A stretch of DNA of 64,000 nt from Prunella strophiata (lineage: Eukaryota > Chordata > Aves > Passeriformes > Prunellidae). A program made the translations under genes and the position numbers. The notes under the pieces were generated by a model. The model was not told where the DNA came from. It worked only from the letters and a program-made list of their open reading frames with translations, and ran no database searches. Shown piece by piece: positions 24,717 to 35,903 of the stretch. Within the stretch, counting starts at the first letter, position 1, and the number at the start of each line of letters is the position of its first letter. The stretch lies in NCBI GenBank assembly GCA_036583965.1, contig JAZBQD010000034.1, positions 2,728,001-2,792,000 on the forward strand. Reading direction: 5' to 3'.

Positions 24717-27700
24717 GTAAGTACCTCTCCCCCACCCCCCCATACAGCTGCTTTCTCCCTAATTTGTTTGTTATTATGAGACATTTTGCATAAATGCTTT
24801 ATTGCCTCCTGGAATCTTCTTTAATCACTCCTTCTGTCTGATTTTTCCCAAAGCCACTGGTCTTTCTTTCCCTAGATCTTAAAAAAAAAAAAAATCTGAT
24901 TTATATTGCTGGTGTCTATCTTGGAGAAGGACAATTTGATAACTATTGCAATGGCAGCTTGAAGAACATGCTACTTAAAATTGCAACTGAAGTTTAAGCA
25001 TTCCCAGCTCTTTCAGTTCATGGAGTTATTGATACTTGCAAGATAGGCTTGTTATGGCCTTTGATTTAACAGGGTTTTCTTTTATCACTTTGTTTTTGTG
25101 TTTGGGTTTGTTTGTTTTTTTTTTTTTTAAGATAGTTGATCAAACTAAAACAGGCCGTACGAAGTACAAGAAAAAAGACATGAGTCTTCTAAGCATAGGT
25201 AATAAGAAAATTGCAGAAAATCCATCCATGCCCTGCCATCCCATTTTTTCTGAGTCTCCAGAAAGCAAGAACAGATTTCCCCAAATGCTTAATTTGATTT
25301 ATTGTGGCTGGAATGCTTTTTAGCATTCCCTCCTATTCAGTTGTCCCAAAAGCAGTAGAAAATGGGCACAGAGCAATAGAAATCAAGGAGGGGATACAAG
25401 TGCAGATTAGAATCCTGGTGCCTGGACGTTGGCTCAGCAGTTTCTGGTGGAGGGTGTTATGTCTGTGTCAGGGGGTCTCTCCCCACTGGGAGCCCAACAG
25501 GATCCTGGCAAAAGCCCTGGGAAGGCAGGACCTGGCAGGGATTTTTTTTTTGTCTTTCCATCCCAGCTGCAGATGCCCAGAGCTGAGAGCACAGCTGGCT
25601 GTGCCTCACTGTTGGCAGTTCTGCTCTGCAGATTTTATGGGGATGTTTCCTCCTTTGAAAGCTCAGTCTTTTATGAATTTAAAGGAAATCTGATTGCAGC
25701 CACAGCAGGCACTGGCCAGGTATTCTTTAAAAGCTTTTCTGATTAGAAAACTGCACTTAAAATGTGCTCTTGTGTCGTGCTTAGCCTTGCACTGCACTAG
25801 AGATACCAAGCTGAGATACAGCATCATTAATGCCATGGCCACACCATCCTTCCCCAGGATTTTCCCTTTGTTTTCACCAGAAGAGATCCATGCTATTTAT
25901 TTGCATCATATTAGATTAATGCTATTTTCTTAAAAGCCAAATCTCAGAAAGGACACACAGAAATTTCCCCTTTTGGAAAACTTCTTTCCTCTGTGTGTGC
26001 ATCATCACTTTTTTTTTCCCCCTAATGATGGGAAGAGGTAGCAAAGTCCCCAGAGTTAAAGTTGTAACTCACTTTTTCCTTCACATTCCTTTTCTGCAAT
26101 ATCTCCCAATCTGAATAACTCAGAATCTCTCTGATTTTTTTGGTGATTGATAGTTGTATCATAGAATTGCACGTGTGTACAGCAGATGGGGAGGTGATGA
26201 AGATGTTGTGAGGTGGGATGTTCTGGAGAGCAGACAAGCATCTTGTTCTTGTAAAAGTCTTGCATTTCTTTTCAATATCTGCATTCAGAGTCACCTGTAG
26301 GTTGTCCCTACTCTCATTGTTTCACTGAAATCTTGTAAATCACTTGCTGGATTTTAAGCACTGATGCTCCCACTACCTGGTTTGTGAATAGCATGAGGTT
26401 CCACTCAGCTTCATCTGTGCTGCAGTAGCCTCATTGGTGGTGAAAATGTGTTAAATGAGACACTTTGCTTTGTGCTTGTCACGGGCTAAGGTTGTGCAGT
26501 TGGGTGGCCACAGTGGCTCAGCTCACAGGCAGGAACTTGCAGGGATGTGGTAACTTGATCGTGTGCCCTGATGCAGAGAGAAAGGTCCTTTCTGCTCATT
26601 TCAACATCCAGAGAGCCCAGAATGGTAACATGATCCTGTCACAGAGCAGCACGAGGCTGCTAAACAAGGTTCAGGAGTCTGTGGCTATGGACATGTTGGG
26701 TAAACAGGATAGGAGCCAGTGTTGACATTTAGGAACATTCTGATGGAGGCAGAAATGGAAGAAGGGTCAGAGAAATCTGGAGAGTATTCTGAGATGGAAG
26801 GTTCTATGCAGGACAGAGATAGTCAAACCCTCTCAAAGTTTAATTTTACAAAGGTAAGATAATGTTTGAAGTCTCTGAGAAGGTCAGGTAATCCCTTGTG
26901 CTTGTTTTCTGCTGTTGGTTTCTCCTCTGGTTCCTTCCCTTGACTTCAACAAGCAGGTGAAGCCCTGAGGCTGAGGAGAGAACACAGGCCAGGTGGAGGA
27001 AGCGTGGTTTGGATACTGTCAGGATGCAGGAGGACGTGCCAGTGGTGGGCAGGTGCTCTAAACCAGCATGTGGATTGTTGCAGCTGCTCCCCTGGACTCT
27101 GCTCAGGCTCCTTGCTCACCCTGTAGCTGGGTGAGTGCCTGGCTGAGTGCTTTCTCAGCCTCTGTGGGCTGTCAGTGCCCTTGGCTGGGGGTGCTCTGCA
27201 GCACAGAGAGGCTCGGGGTCACAGGAGAAAGAGCAGAACAGGCAGTGCTGAGCTGTGCTGGGAGCAGAGGATTGGGGGGGTAATATGAAGCACCTGAATA
27301 AAGCTGGGCTCTCTGGGTTTAGTTTTGGGGCCTTTATTTCATCTGCTGGGGATCACAAGCCCTCCCTAGAGTCCCTCTAGAGACCCCTGTGGGAAGGGTA
27401 GCTGGAACAGTCCTTTTTTCTCCAATTAAGTCTAACACTCCACACACCAGTTTGGGTCCACAGATTTCATAGCTGTCACCTTGGTGCTGCCATTGGGCTG
27501 TTTGTAGCCTCATTGGTGTGGACTCATTGAGGCAATCCCCTCCAGTTTAATCCCTTCCCTGCTGCCCAGCGTGGCTGGGTGTTGGAAATGTTCTCCTCAC
27601 TTTGCCAGGTGAGCTTGGCCTGATGGACTTGCATAATTGCAGTGGCTGTGCTGAACTTTGTGAGTTACACACCCCACAGGAACATGTGCCACGTGTTTAT

Positions 27701-27795
27701 GGTTCAACCAAGCCCCCAGACCTGCTCTCAAATCCAGTCTGGCATGGTCTTTTCTGGGTGACCATGGCAGACCTGCCTGTGAGTTGGCTGGTCTT

Positions 27796-28316
27796 ACTCC
27801 CCTCTTCTCTTCACCTCCTTATTCCCTTCTCTTCTTTGTCCTCACCTCCTCCCTCCCTCCTGTTTTGTTCTCAGTCCTGGGACTGAAGACCAGCTGGAGG
27901 TCTGACCTGCTGATGTCTGAGCTGCTCTGTACCTGCACAGCTGTAAATAAACTGTGTGTGAGGTTCACTTCACCCATGGCCAACATCCCACATGACTCTG
28001 GACCAGGCATGCAGTTGTTCAAGTATTTGCAGTGGCCCAGACTGATGGGGAAGAGAGCTAAACACAAAGTACCTTGTGACTCTGGGAATGATCCCACCAG
28101 GGTGGTGGAAACCCACTGGAATCTCCCTTGGCATCATGCTTGGAGGTGCTCCTGTGTGATCTGCAGCCACGTGGTGTAAAGGGCCACCCTTCAACCCAGG
28201 CACAGCTAACATTTCCTAAGTGAGCCATTTTGCTTCCCTTTATCCTCTTATAGAGCTTGGCAGGTCTCTCCATCCTTGCCCCCTAAATAGTTGCTCTCAT
28301 GAATGTGAAGTCCCAG
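27796..28316. repeat. Duplicated block, copy 1 (A and B parts fused)
   Basis: Part A (27796-27927) is a pyrimidine-rich segment ending in TTCTCAG plus about 50 bp. Part B (27929-28316, 388 bp) follows almost directly. Both recur in the same order and strand at 30504-30633 and 31113-31500. By eye, B copies differ at roughly 10 of 388 positions with no length change. Confidence 0.92.
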
Positions 28317-30503
28317 CTGGGCAGTCCCTGGCCCCTCCAGCCTGAGGCCACTGAGCTCTCCTGGAGCTGCCAGTGCTGCAGATGTGAGCACAAGTGCTCT
28401 GGGCTTGGAGGTGAAGGGTGTCCAGCCAGCCCAGAGCATGGGCAGAGCAGACACAAGTCCAGCCATGTGAACAGAGCAGTTTTCAATATTAGACTGAAAA
28501 TAAACCCTGGCGTGGTCTTTGCTCAGATAATTTCAGCCCTGTTGCTGAGGTGGGGTTGTAATTGAGCGGAACCTGCACGCACGCAGGCACGGAGCCTTGA
28601 GGTGAACGTGGAGATCTCACTGCCAGTCTGCAGAGAGCTGAGTGGTGCCTGGCAGCTGCCACATCCTGCTCACTGCTCATTTTGCACACTGTTGTATTTT
28701 TTAAATAGTCACGCAGCTGCCTCTCGAGATGTGGTGTAAAGACAGGCAGTGACTCTAAAGGCAAAGAGGGGCAGGGTGAAGTGTGGGGTGGGAGCTGATG
28801 TCCCCTGGGAGCACTGAGGCTGAGCCCAGCCTCTAGAACTGGGCTCTGGACCAGGGGATCTGCTCTTCTGGCTCCATCCTGGGATCCTGGTGTGTTGCTT
28901 CACTTCTTGGGCTTCAGCTGCCCTGCCTGCGAAGCTTTCACGCTGGCATTGGCTCTGTGAAAGGATTTTTAGGTTGCTGAACAAATCCCCTCATTGAAGT
29001 ATCATGTTGCTGCTATTACAATTGATGATGGGGATTTGGGAAAATGAAATGCTGCGCTGCTGTCATGTGCATTTTCAGACCCCTGTGGTAGAGAAGAGCA
29101 TAGGAAGGGCTCCCTCGTAAAGCTGCAGAGATCATTCCAGAGGAGCAGCTAGAAGCTTGACAATGACACAGGACTTTGCCCCTGCAATAACTGTCTGTCC
29201 CATGGAAACAGGCAGCCCCTGAGTGCTCAGAAACCTTTAACTTGTTTCTTAGTGAAACCCCTGAACAGTGCAGATGGGAGAGGTGGGGAATGCAACCTGT
29301 GCTGTTTTGATCAGCAGCATCTGATGCTCCAAGATGAGTGCCTTGCAGTCTGGTATTTGTATCTTGGGATGAACTCCTAGTGTTCAGCTATTGATCCTAA
29401 TGATCCCCTCAGGAACTGGAAACATGATTCCAGCAGGATCTATTGCAATAAAATGTGGGGGTAAATATTTGGTCATTTCCAAATGAATAAACACACAGGA
29501 GCAGAATTTTTATGAGCTCCAGAGTCCCCAGTCTACTGTCAGGCAAGCCCTAGTGTGCACAGACCCTTCTGATTTTATGTACAGATAACAGTGGGGAGCA
29601 TCCAGGCTCTGCTCAGGTTTATTGCAGGAGGAGGTGTCATATCAGACATACAGAAATCTGCCCCAGAGGGAATGGTGAGGATCACCAGCCCCTCCATGTA
29701 TTAATCAGTGTAAATCATGGATTTAGTGTGGCTCACGCCAGGATTACAGTGCTACAACCAAGGAATATCTTGGCCAGACACCTTCTCATCCATGTTCTCC
29801 TAACAAGCAGTTGGATGAACTCTGTTGAGAGGAACCTCAGCCATTCTGTGTTTTATCAGTAAGTACATGAGGCATATACAGAGCAGGCAATCTGTATACA
29901 CTCCCCAACCAGCTGAGTTCATCTGTCTAACTGAATGTCTAAATATTGAGAGAATAAAGTGTCTGTGCTCTATGAACCCACCAGCCAAAGTTATTTATAA
30001 AGAAGAAAAGGAGTGGCGAAACCATCGCTGTCTCCCTGCTCTCCTCGACAGTAGCTGTAGTTTGTGAAAAATTAACTATAATTTATAGTCCAAGCTGCAT
30101 TAATTAACTCTTTGCAGGGGGAGTATTTCACCAGACTTCTGAGAACAGGCTGGTGAGCTGCCTGCAAAGGTTAAATGACGTGCATGGCAGGAGTTGTGTA
30201 AGAATCCCTGCACAATCATTAATGGCTTTTCTGCGTAGATGGGTTGTGTGAAGGGAAGTCCACCTGGCACAGCCACTGCCCCTGGCTCTCTTCTCTGTTG
30301 CTCTGTCATTGATGATAAGTCCAGAATAATTGAGGTGTATGGTGGAAAATAGACTCTCTGAATGAGTCCAGTGCTCTGAATCTCTCATGTGTTTATGCTG
30401 CTCTGTCCTCACTGGCTGGGGCAGCAACAATAAAACGTGGCTGCAGATCATTCACAAACACATCATCAAGAGGCAGCCCTCTCTTCCCTGTCCTCACCTC
30501 CCT

Positions 30504-31500
30504 ACTCCCCTCTTCTCTTCACCTCTTTTCCCCTGTCTTCTTTGTCCTCACCTCCTCCCTCCCTCCTGCTTTCTTCTCAGTCCTGGGACTGAAGACCAGC
30601 TGGAGGTCTGACCTGCTGATGGCTGAGCTGCTCCAGCCCTTCTCTCACCCTGCAGGGGCTTTCTGACCAGTTTGCCACTGTGTGGCACCTCGCTTATTCC
30701 CACTGGTCAAATGGAAATGTCACCACTTGCTTGCCTCATGCACACTCCTGGTTTTCTGCTTTTAATTTGTTGAGGTACCTGGGGAGGTTCTTGGTTCATG
30801 ACTGGTGTTACTGCACAACCCCCTCATCACGTCCCACTGCCTTCATGAGTCCTGTTCCACCCTGCTACCACCCCAAACTGCTCCCTTGCTTATTCAGTTC
30901 TCCACTCATCTCAGCAATTTCACAACTTTCCGAGTCATTGGGGATAGATGGAGTTGTGTTGGAGGCTGAATGAAGGACTTATTCTGCCACACCAGCCAGT
31001 GGGGGGTAAAATCTGCCTGGTGTTGTACAGCAGTTAATGTGAAATAGCTGTGGGAAGTAATTGTGCCTGTGGATCACCAGGCACAGCTGTGTAGCTGTGT
31101 ACAGAGGTGAAAGTACCTGCAGGGCTGTAAATAAACTGTGTGTGAGGTTCACTTCACCCATGGCCAACATCCCAGATGACTCTGGACCAGGCATGCAGTT
31201 GTTCAAGTATTTGCAGTGGCCCAGACTGATGGGGAAGAGAGCTAAACACAAAGTACCTTGTGACTCTGGGAATGATCCCACCAGGGTGGTGGAAACCCAC
31301 TGGAATCTCCCTTGGCATCATGCTTGGAGGTGCTCCTGTGTGATCTGCAGCCACGTGGTGTAAAGGGCCACCCTTCAACCCAGGCACAGTTAACATTTTC
31401 TAAGTGAGACATTTTGCTTCCCTTTGTCCTCCTACAGAGCTTGGCAGGTCTCTCCATCCTTGCTCCCTAAATAGTTGCTCTCATGAATGTGAAGTCCCAG
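30504..31500. repeat. Duplicated block, copy 2 (A and B parts separated by ~480 bp)
   Basis: Second copy of the A/B block. A is at 30504-30633 and B at 31113-31500, separated by 479 bp (30634-31112) that has no counterpart in copy 1. Copy 1 therefore has a deletion, or copy 2 an insertion. Confidence 0.92.
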
Positions 31501-34500
31501 ATGCAGCAGCATCCCAGGGTGATCAGGCACCTTGGAAGGCTCTGGAATGTGTGTTGCCACACAGCAGTGAGATTTCAGGGTTATAAGAGAGAAAGATCTG
31601 TATTCAGTACATCAAACCTCGAAAAAAACCAACCATTAGGAATTCCTATGACTGGAATAAATATCCTATAAATATCATGTGTGCAGTATGGTCTCACTAT
31701 TTCCAAAGAGAAAAATAGAGCCAGGGATGACCCAAAAAGGAATAAAAGAGATCATTGCTTCCCAGCTAGGGAGGGAGATGCTGGCTTTGCCTATAATGCC
31801 ACAGGTAGCACAGGGGAAACAAGTGGGGATAATGAGTAGTTTTTTCTAATACAAGAGCCAGAAAAGGGCAGGTTAAAAGAATCAAAATGGAGATGTGGCC
31901 TTACATGCTGTGTGCATAGCACTGGAGCTCTTGTCACAAATACTGTGGGTGCTACAAGATTAGATCTATTCAAACAGCAACTAAACATGTTGGTGGAAGA
32001 ACCTAGCAAAGGCCACTAAATGTGACAACACTGTGGCTGCCTTGGGTTGTCCCTGAGCTTCCCATCCTGCACGAGCTCAGGAAGATTATCACTGATCTTC
32101 TTTTTTAATCTTTGCCACTGTTGGGCCAAGACAGGGCTTTGGCTTGACCAGGGTTATAGTCTGAAATGGCCTCATTTCCTGATGCTCTCTTCTCAACAGG
32201 GAACTGCCTCTCTCTGTGGCCTTTGCCACATCTCTGTGCTGACAAATGGACTGTAGTGAGGAGATTCCATGGTTCAGATTTAAACCACTTTGTGCTTCTT
32301 TGTGATAAAAGGCAAGGTGCTTGCAGGAAACAGGGTTGAAAGGATAATGACATTAGAAAGATGCCTCTGGTAGAGGTGATCACCCCTGTGTTTTCCTGAC
32401 AGGCACAGCTCTACTGCCAGCCCTCCCCCAGAAGTGCCCAACATGCCCAAGCCTCAATCACATCAGGATCTTTTTAACCTGTTTGAAAGGGACAAAACTG
32501 TTTTTGTGGGATGAAGATCCCATGCAACCTCTGGCTGATGAGCACTGTAAACCTCCCTGTCTCACATCACACAGCACTGCATCTTCCCATCCACCTTTCT
32601 TGGTGGGTTGGGTATCTTATCTGGAGTGTTTCCTAGGGGGAGGTTTCTGGGCTCTGTTTTCAGTTCTCCTTCTCTGCCTCTCTCTTGCTGTGGCAAGGTT
32701 TGCTCCAAAACCATTCCCTGTAGGGTTTATGATGTGAGACTTTGCCAGATGGATCATTTTGCTTGCTACCAAGTGGTATGTTTGATGGTTGCAGGGGTGA
32801 CAGCTCCTGCAGCCCCTGCTTGTTCTTCATCCTTGTGCCTTTCAATTTTCACCAGCTCTTTGGCTGATGAAGTTTCAGTGCTCCCTGATCCAATGGTACA
32901 CTTGCAGAGACCCACACTTATCAGAGACCCACAGCTCTCCTCTCCTGAGCAGAAATGTGCTACTATCTTGTAAAGGTATAAATTATAAGGTCTTGTCTGT
33001 ATAATGAGTCTGCATTCCTCAGATAAATTACACAGACTCCTAATAGCTTTGGCTTTTAGTTACCATTAATCTTAACTGGAAGGGAGTGCTGAATTTGCTG
33101 CAGAAGTGTGGGATTCAGATTTTTGAAAGAGTTTCACTGGAGGCTGGGTCAAGCCATCCTGTGCTCCAACACCCCAGTGTGTGCACACTGCTGGCCACAT
33201 TTGGCTCCCAGCTGGCTGGCAGGACGTGCCCTCAGGGGGCAGCTGCTGTCCCAGGGCTGTGAGCATTTTGGGTCTCTGCTGGAGTGTTTTCCATGTCTCC
33301 TTAGCAGAGCACTTTGGGACAGCTTGCTGTGCCCTGGATTGGATAGCTGTGAAAAGACAGAGCCAGAGGCAATGGTTATTCAAGGCAAAGCATGGAAATA
33401 GCTCCGTGCACAGCCCGGCCTGTCAGGCACTGGGAGGCCTCCACTTTCTTGTGGGGATGGCAGAAAATGGATGGGACAGCACATGGGTTCTACCAGGCTG
33501 AGCAGGGAGCTGGGCCCTGCCCTGAGCCATGCTCAGGTGACAGCCTGGGCAGCTCCAGCTGGGAATTCCACAGAGGAGATTCCATAGCCCAGTGGGAATC
33601 TCCTCTGGAGAGGCACGGCCCCCACGCCTGAGAGACAGAACAAACAGAGTGCCAAGCATCACCCACATGAGAGAGGCTTCACAAGGTGCTGGGAGCCCTC
33701 CTGTGCCTGGGAGAGCCCAGATGTTCCCAGCAGGTTGGAGCTGGAGCTGGGAATGCAGCCCTTGGCTCTGGTTTGTGGGCTGCAGCCAGAGGCAGCCCCT
33801 GGAGCCCCTGCAGAGGTGGGATGAGCTCAGGGGCTGCCCGAGGAATGGGGAGCAGCCCTGGCTCCCTCTGGGACAGGCCATGGCTTGCCCTGCTGCTCCT
33901 CCTGTGGCTCTGCCTGGCTCCTGCCTGGCTCTGCTTCAAGCTCTCTTCCTCAAGCCTGTGTCAGTGAGGGGTTCAGTCTCAGTGGTGGTGTCACTGACCT
34001 CCCCACGAGGCTCCTTCATGCTTTGGAAAACAGGATGGAAGAGAATATCTCCTCAGAAGCTGTGACTGCAGCATGAAAGGTGCTGCAAAGTAAGCAGAAG
34101 CCACACTGCTGGAGGTGTAACTGTGATAGGGTCTGAGCAAGGTGGGCAGTCCAGGAAAGAGAACTATTTTTAATGAGGTTAAGTATTCAGTTGTAAAAAA
34201 TCCATGCTTTTTAGTGCCCAGCACTTCTTAGACTTATGTGAAGATGGGTCTGCACTCCTCAAAGCTGCTCACCTTCTGTAACCTGTACCAGTGCTCTAAC
34301 AACCAATATTTTCCTTCCTAGAAGCCTTTGTTTTACCTTTGGAGACTGCTTTGGGCTGTAAGCTTATCAGAGTCAGGAATTACAGTGAAATTCTGCAGAT
34401 TTTCTTGTTGCTTACAGGACTGTAAAGCTTTTCTCTGGAAAGAAGTTTAGATTTGGAAAAGCACCTGAATCCCAGGAATCTGGAGTCCTGCTGGCTGGCT

Positions 34501-35112
34501 TCTCCTGCTGCACTTTGCTGGGGCTGTTGGGGCAGCCGAGTTGTGGCAGGACAGAGGAGCACTCAGGAAAGGGGAGGGACTGATGGAGCTGCTCTTGCTT
34601 GTGCCAGATCTGCTCCTGGCTCTGAAAGCTCCACTGACTGAGGTGTGGAGCAATGCAAAGTCCCCTGCAGCACCTCTGGGTCTGGCTCCAGTGTCCTGAG
34701 GTGCCTCAGCAGCACATCACCTGTGACTCTGTCACTCTGCAGCTCCTCTTGCTCCTGACCCCTGCTTGCCTGCTGGCACAGCATTCCGAGCATGAGGGAG
34801 GGCCAAGGACAGTGGGAAAGGGGCACTGCCCTGCAGCTTGCCAAAAAAATGCTCTGGTACTACATGCTGGCTGCTTAGAGGAAGATCAGTCTTCAACTCC
34901 TCACTCACTTGGCCCCTTTTGCTGGGAAAGGAAGGGTCAGGTTGCAGCCCCAGGACCTGAAGGTGGGTCTGAAGGCACAGGCTAAGGTTTGTAGCTCTGG
35001 GGTTTTTACTTTGGCAAATGAACTCGTAGAAAACCATCTAAGGAAGCAGAATTGCCAAACAAGGGAAATAACAATATATCCTTTTTGTGTGTGTTTTTGT
35101 TTTCTCCTGCAG

Positions 35113-35233
35113 TAACCACAACTCTCTCCTCCTGGTCCGGGCATGCCAGAAAATGCAACGAAACAGCCAAGTCCTATTGTGTCAATGGAGGGGTGTGCTA
35201 CTACATCGAGGGGATTAATCAGCTGTCGTGCAA
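35113..35233 (+). CDS. NRG2: NRG2 exon: EGF-like domain, first four cysteines
   Basis: This 121-nt exon has acceptor TTCTCCTGCAG and donor GTAAGT, entering in phase 1 and leaving in phase 2. It encodes (V)TTTLSSWSGHARKC and continues NETAKSYCVNGGVCYYIEG, then INQLSCK. Its cysteines are C1 to C4 of the EGF domain plus the start of C5. The Asn-Glu-Thr sequon after the first cysteine is a potential N-glycosylation site. The text matches NRG2 almost residue for residue as I know it. The last codon is split (AA|G or AA|A) so that either alternative C-loop exon restores Lys-Cys-Pro. This domain is the receptor-binding unit for ErbB3/ErbB4. Confidence 0.97.
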
Positions 35234-35889
35234 GTAAGTGAGTGGAGTTCTTGTGTCAATATGGAAATTTCTTGGCTGAGGGAGAGGAGACCTTTGTGCA
35301 ACTGCCAGAGCTGGGGGGAGCTCTGAAATTCTCCTGGCAATTGCAGTTTGAGCTGTGCAGGTTCAGAAAGGGGCACCAGAGGGGCAGGGGTGGGAGAGCA
35401 AGGATTTGTATTTTCCTTTTTTGTGTGCGTGTCACTGTTCACTTTTCCTGGCTTTTCTCCCTCTAAGAATATGTTTGTCCTGGCTGTTTCTTTTCCCTTT
35501 CTCCCCTTTTCTCCTCTGCAGCTTCAAGGAAATTTGGGTCCCTTTTGCTCTCCCTGAGCTGACACGTCCTGTCCTCCAATCAGGGAGATTTTCAGGGGCA
35601 CAGCCTCCTCCCTCCCCCATGACTGGAGGGGTCTCTTGCTGAGACCTGCCCCGACCTCTCCTGTATCTCATGGGCCCAGGGTTAACCCCCAGCTGTTCCC
35701 CTCTCTGTGCAGCTTTTGTGGGATGTTTGTTTTCCCCTTCAAACCTGCAAGAAAAACTAGAGACGTGTACTTAAAATGAGCTTTGAAGAGTTTGAAGTGG
35801 GGCTGCACAGCCTGAGGGATGTGGAATGGGATGTGAGACTTTTTCACCCCTGGTTTAGAGCCAGAAAGCCCAATAGTATCTCACACTTC

Positions 35890-35903
35890 ACCCCCCCCCC
35901 CCA
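35890..35903. repeat. C-homopolymer run
   Basis: A run of about 13 C, prone to sequencing and assembly error. Confidence 0.85.

Larger units (their letters stand above)
24717..35112 (+). other. NRG2: NRG2 intron between spacer and EGF exon (10.4 kb)
   Basis: This contains the duplicated A/B blocks (27796-28316 and 30504-31500), homopolymer A/T runs near 24884 and 25118, and otherwise unique-looking sequence. No exon beyond those listed could be supported. Short ORFs here are interrupted and lack paired splice sites in a compatible phase. Confidence 0.65.

Noticed and set aside
27934..31363. Shared ORF fragment (about 70 codons) in both B block copies
   Set aside because: The similarity is explained by the recent DNA duplication. 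There are too few differences to show coding selection and no known domain.
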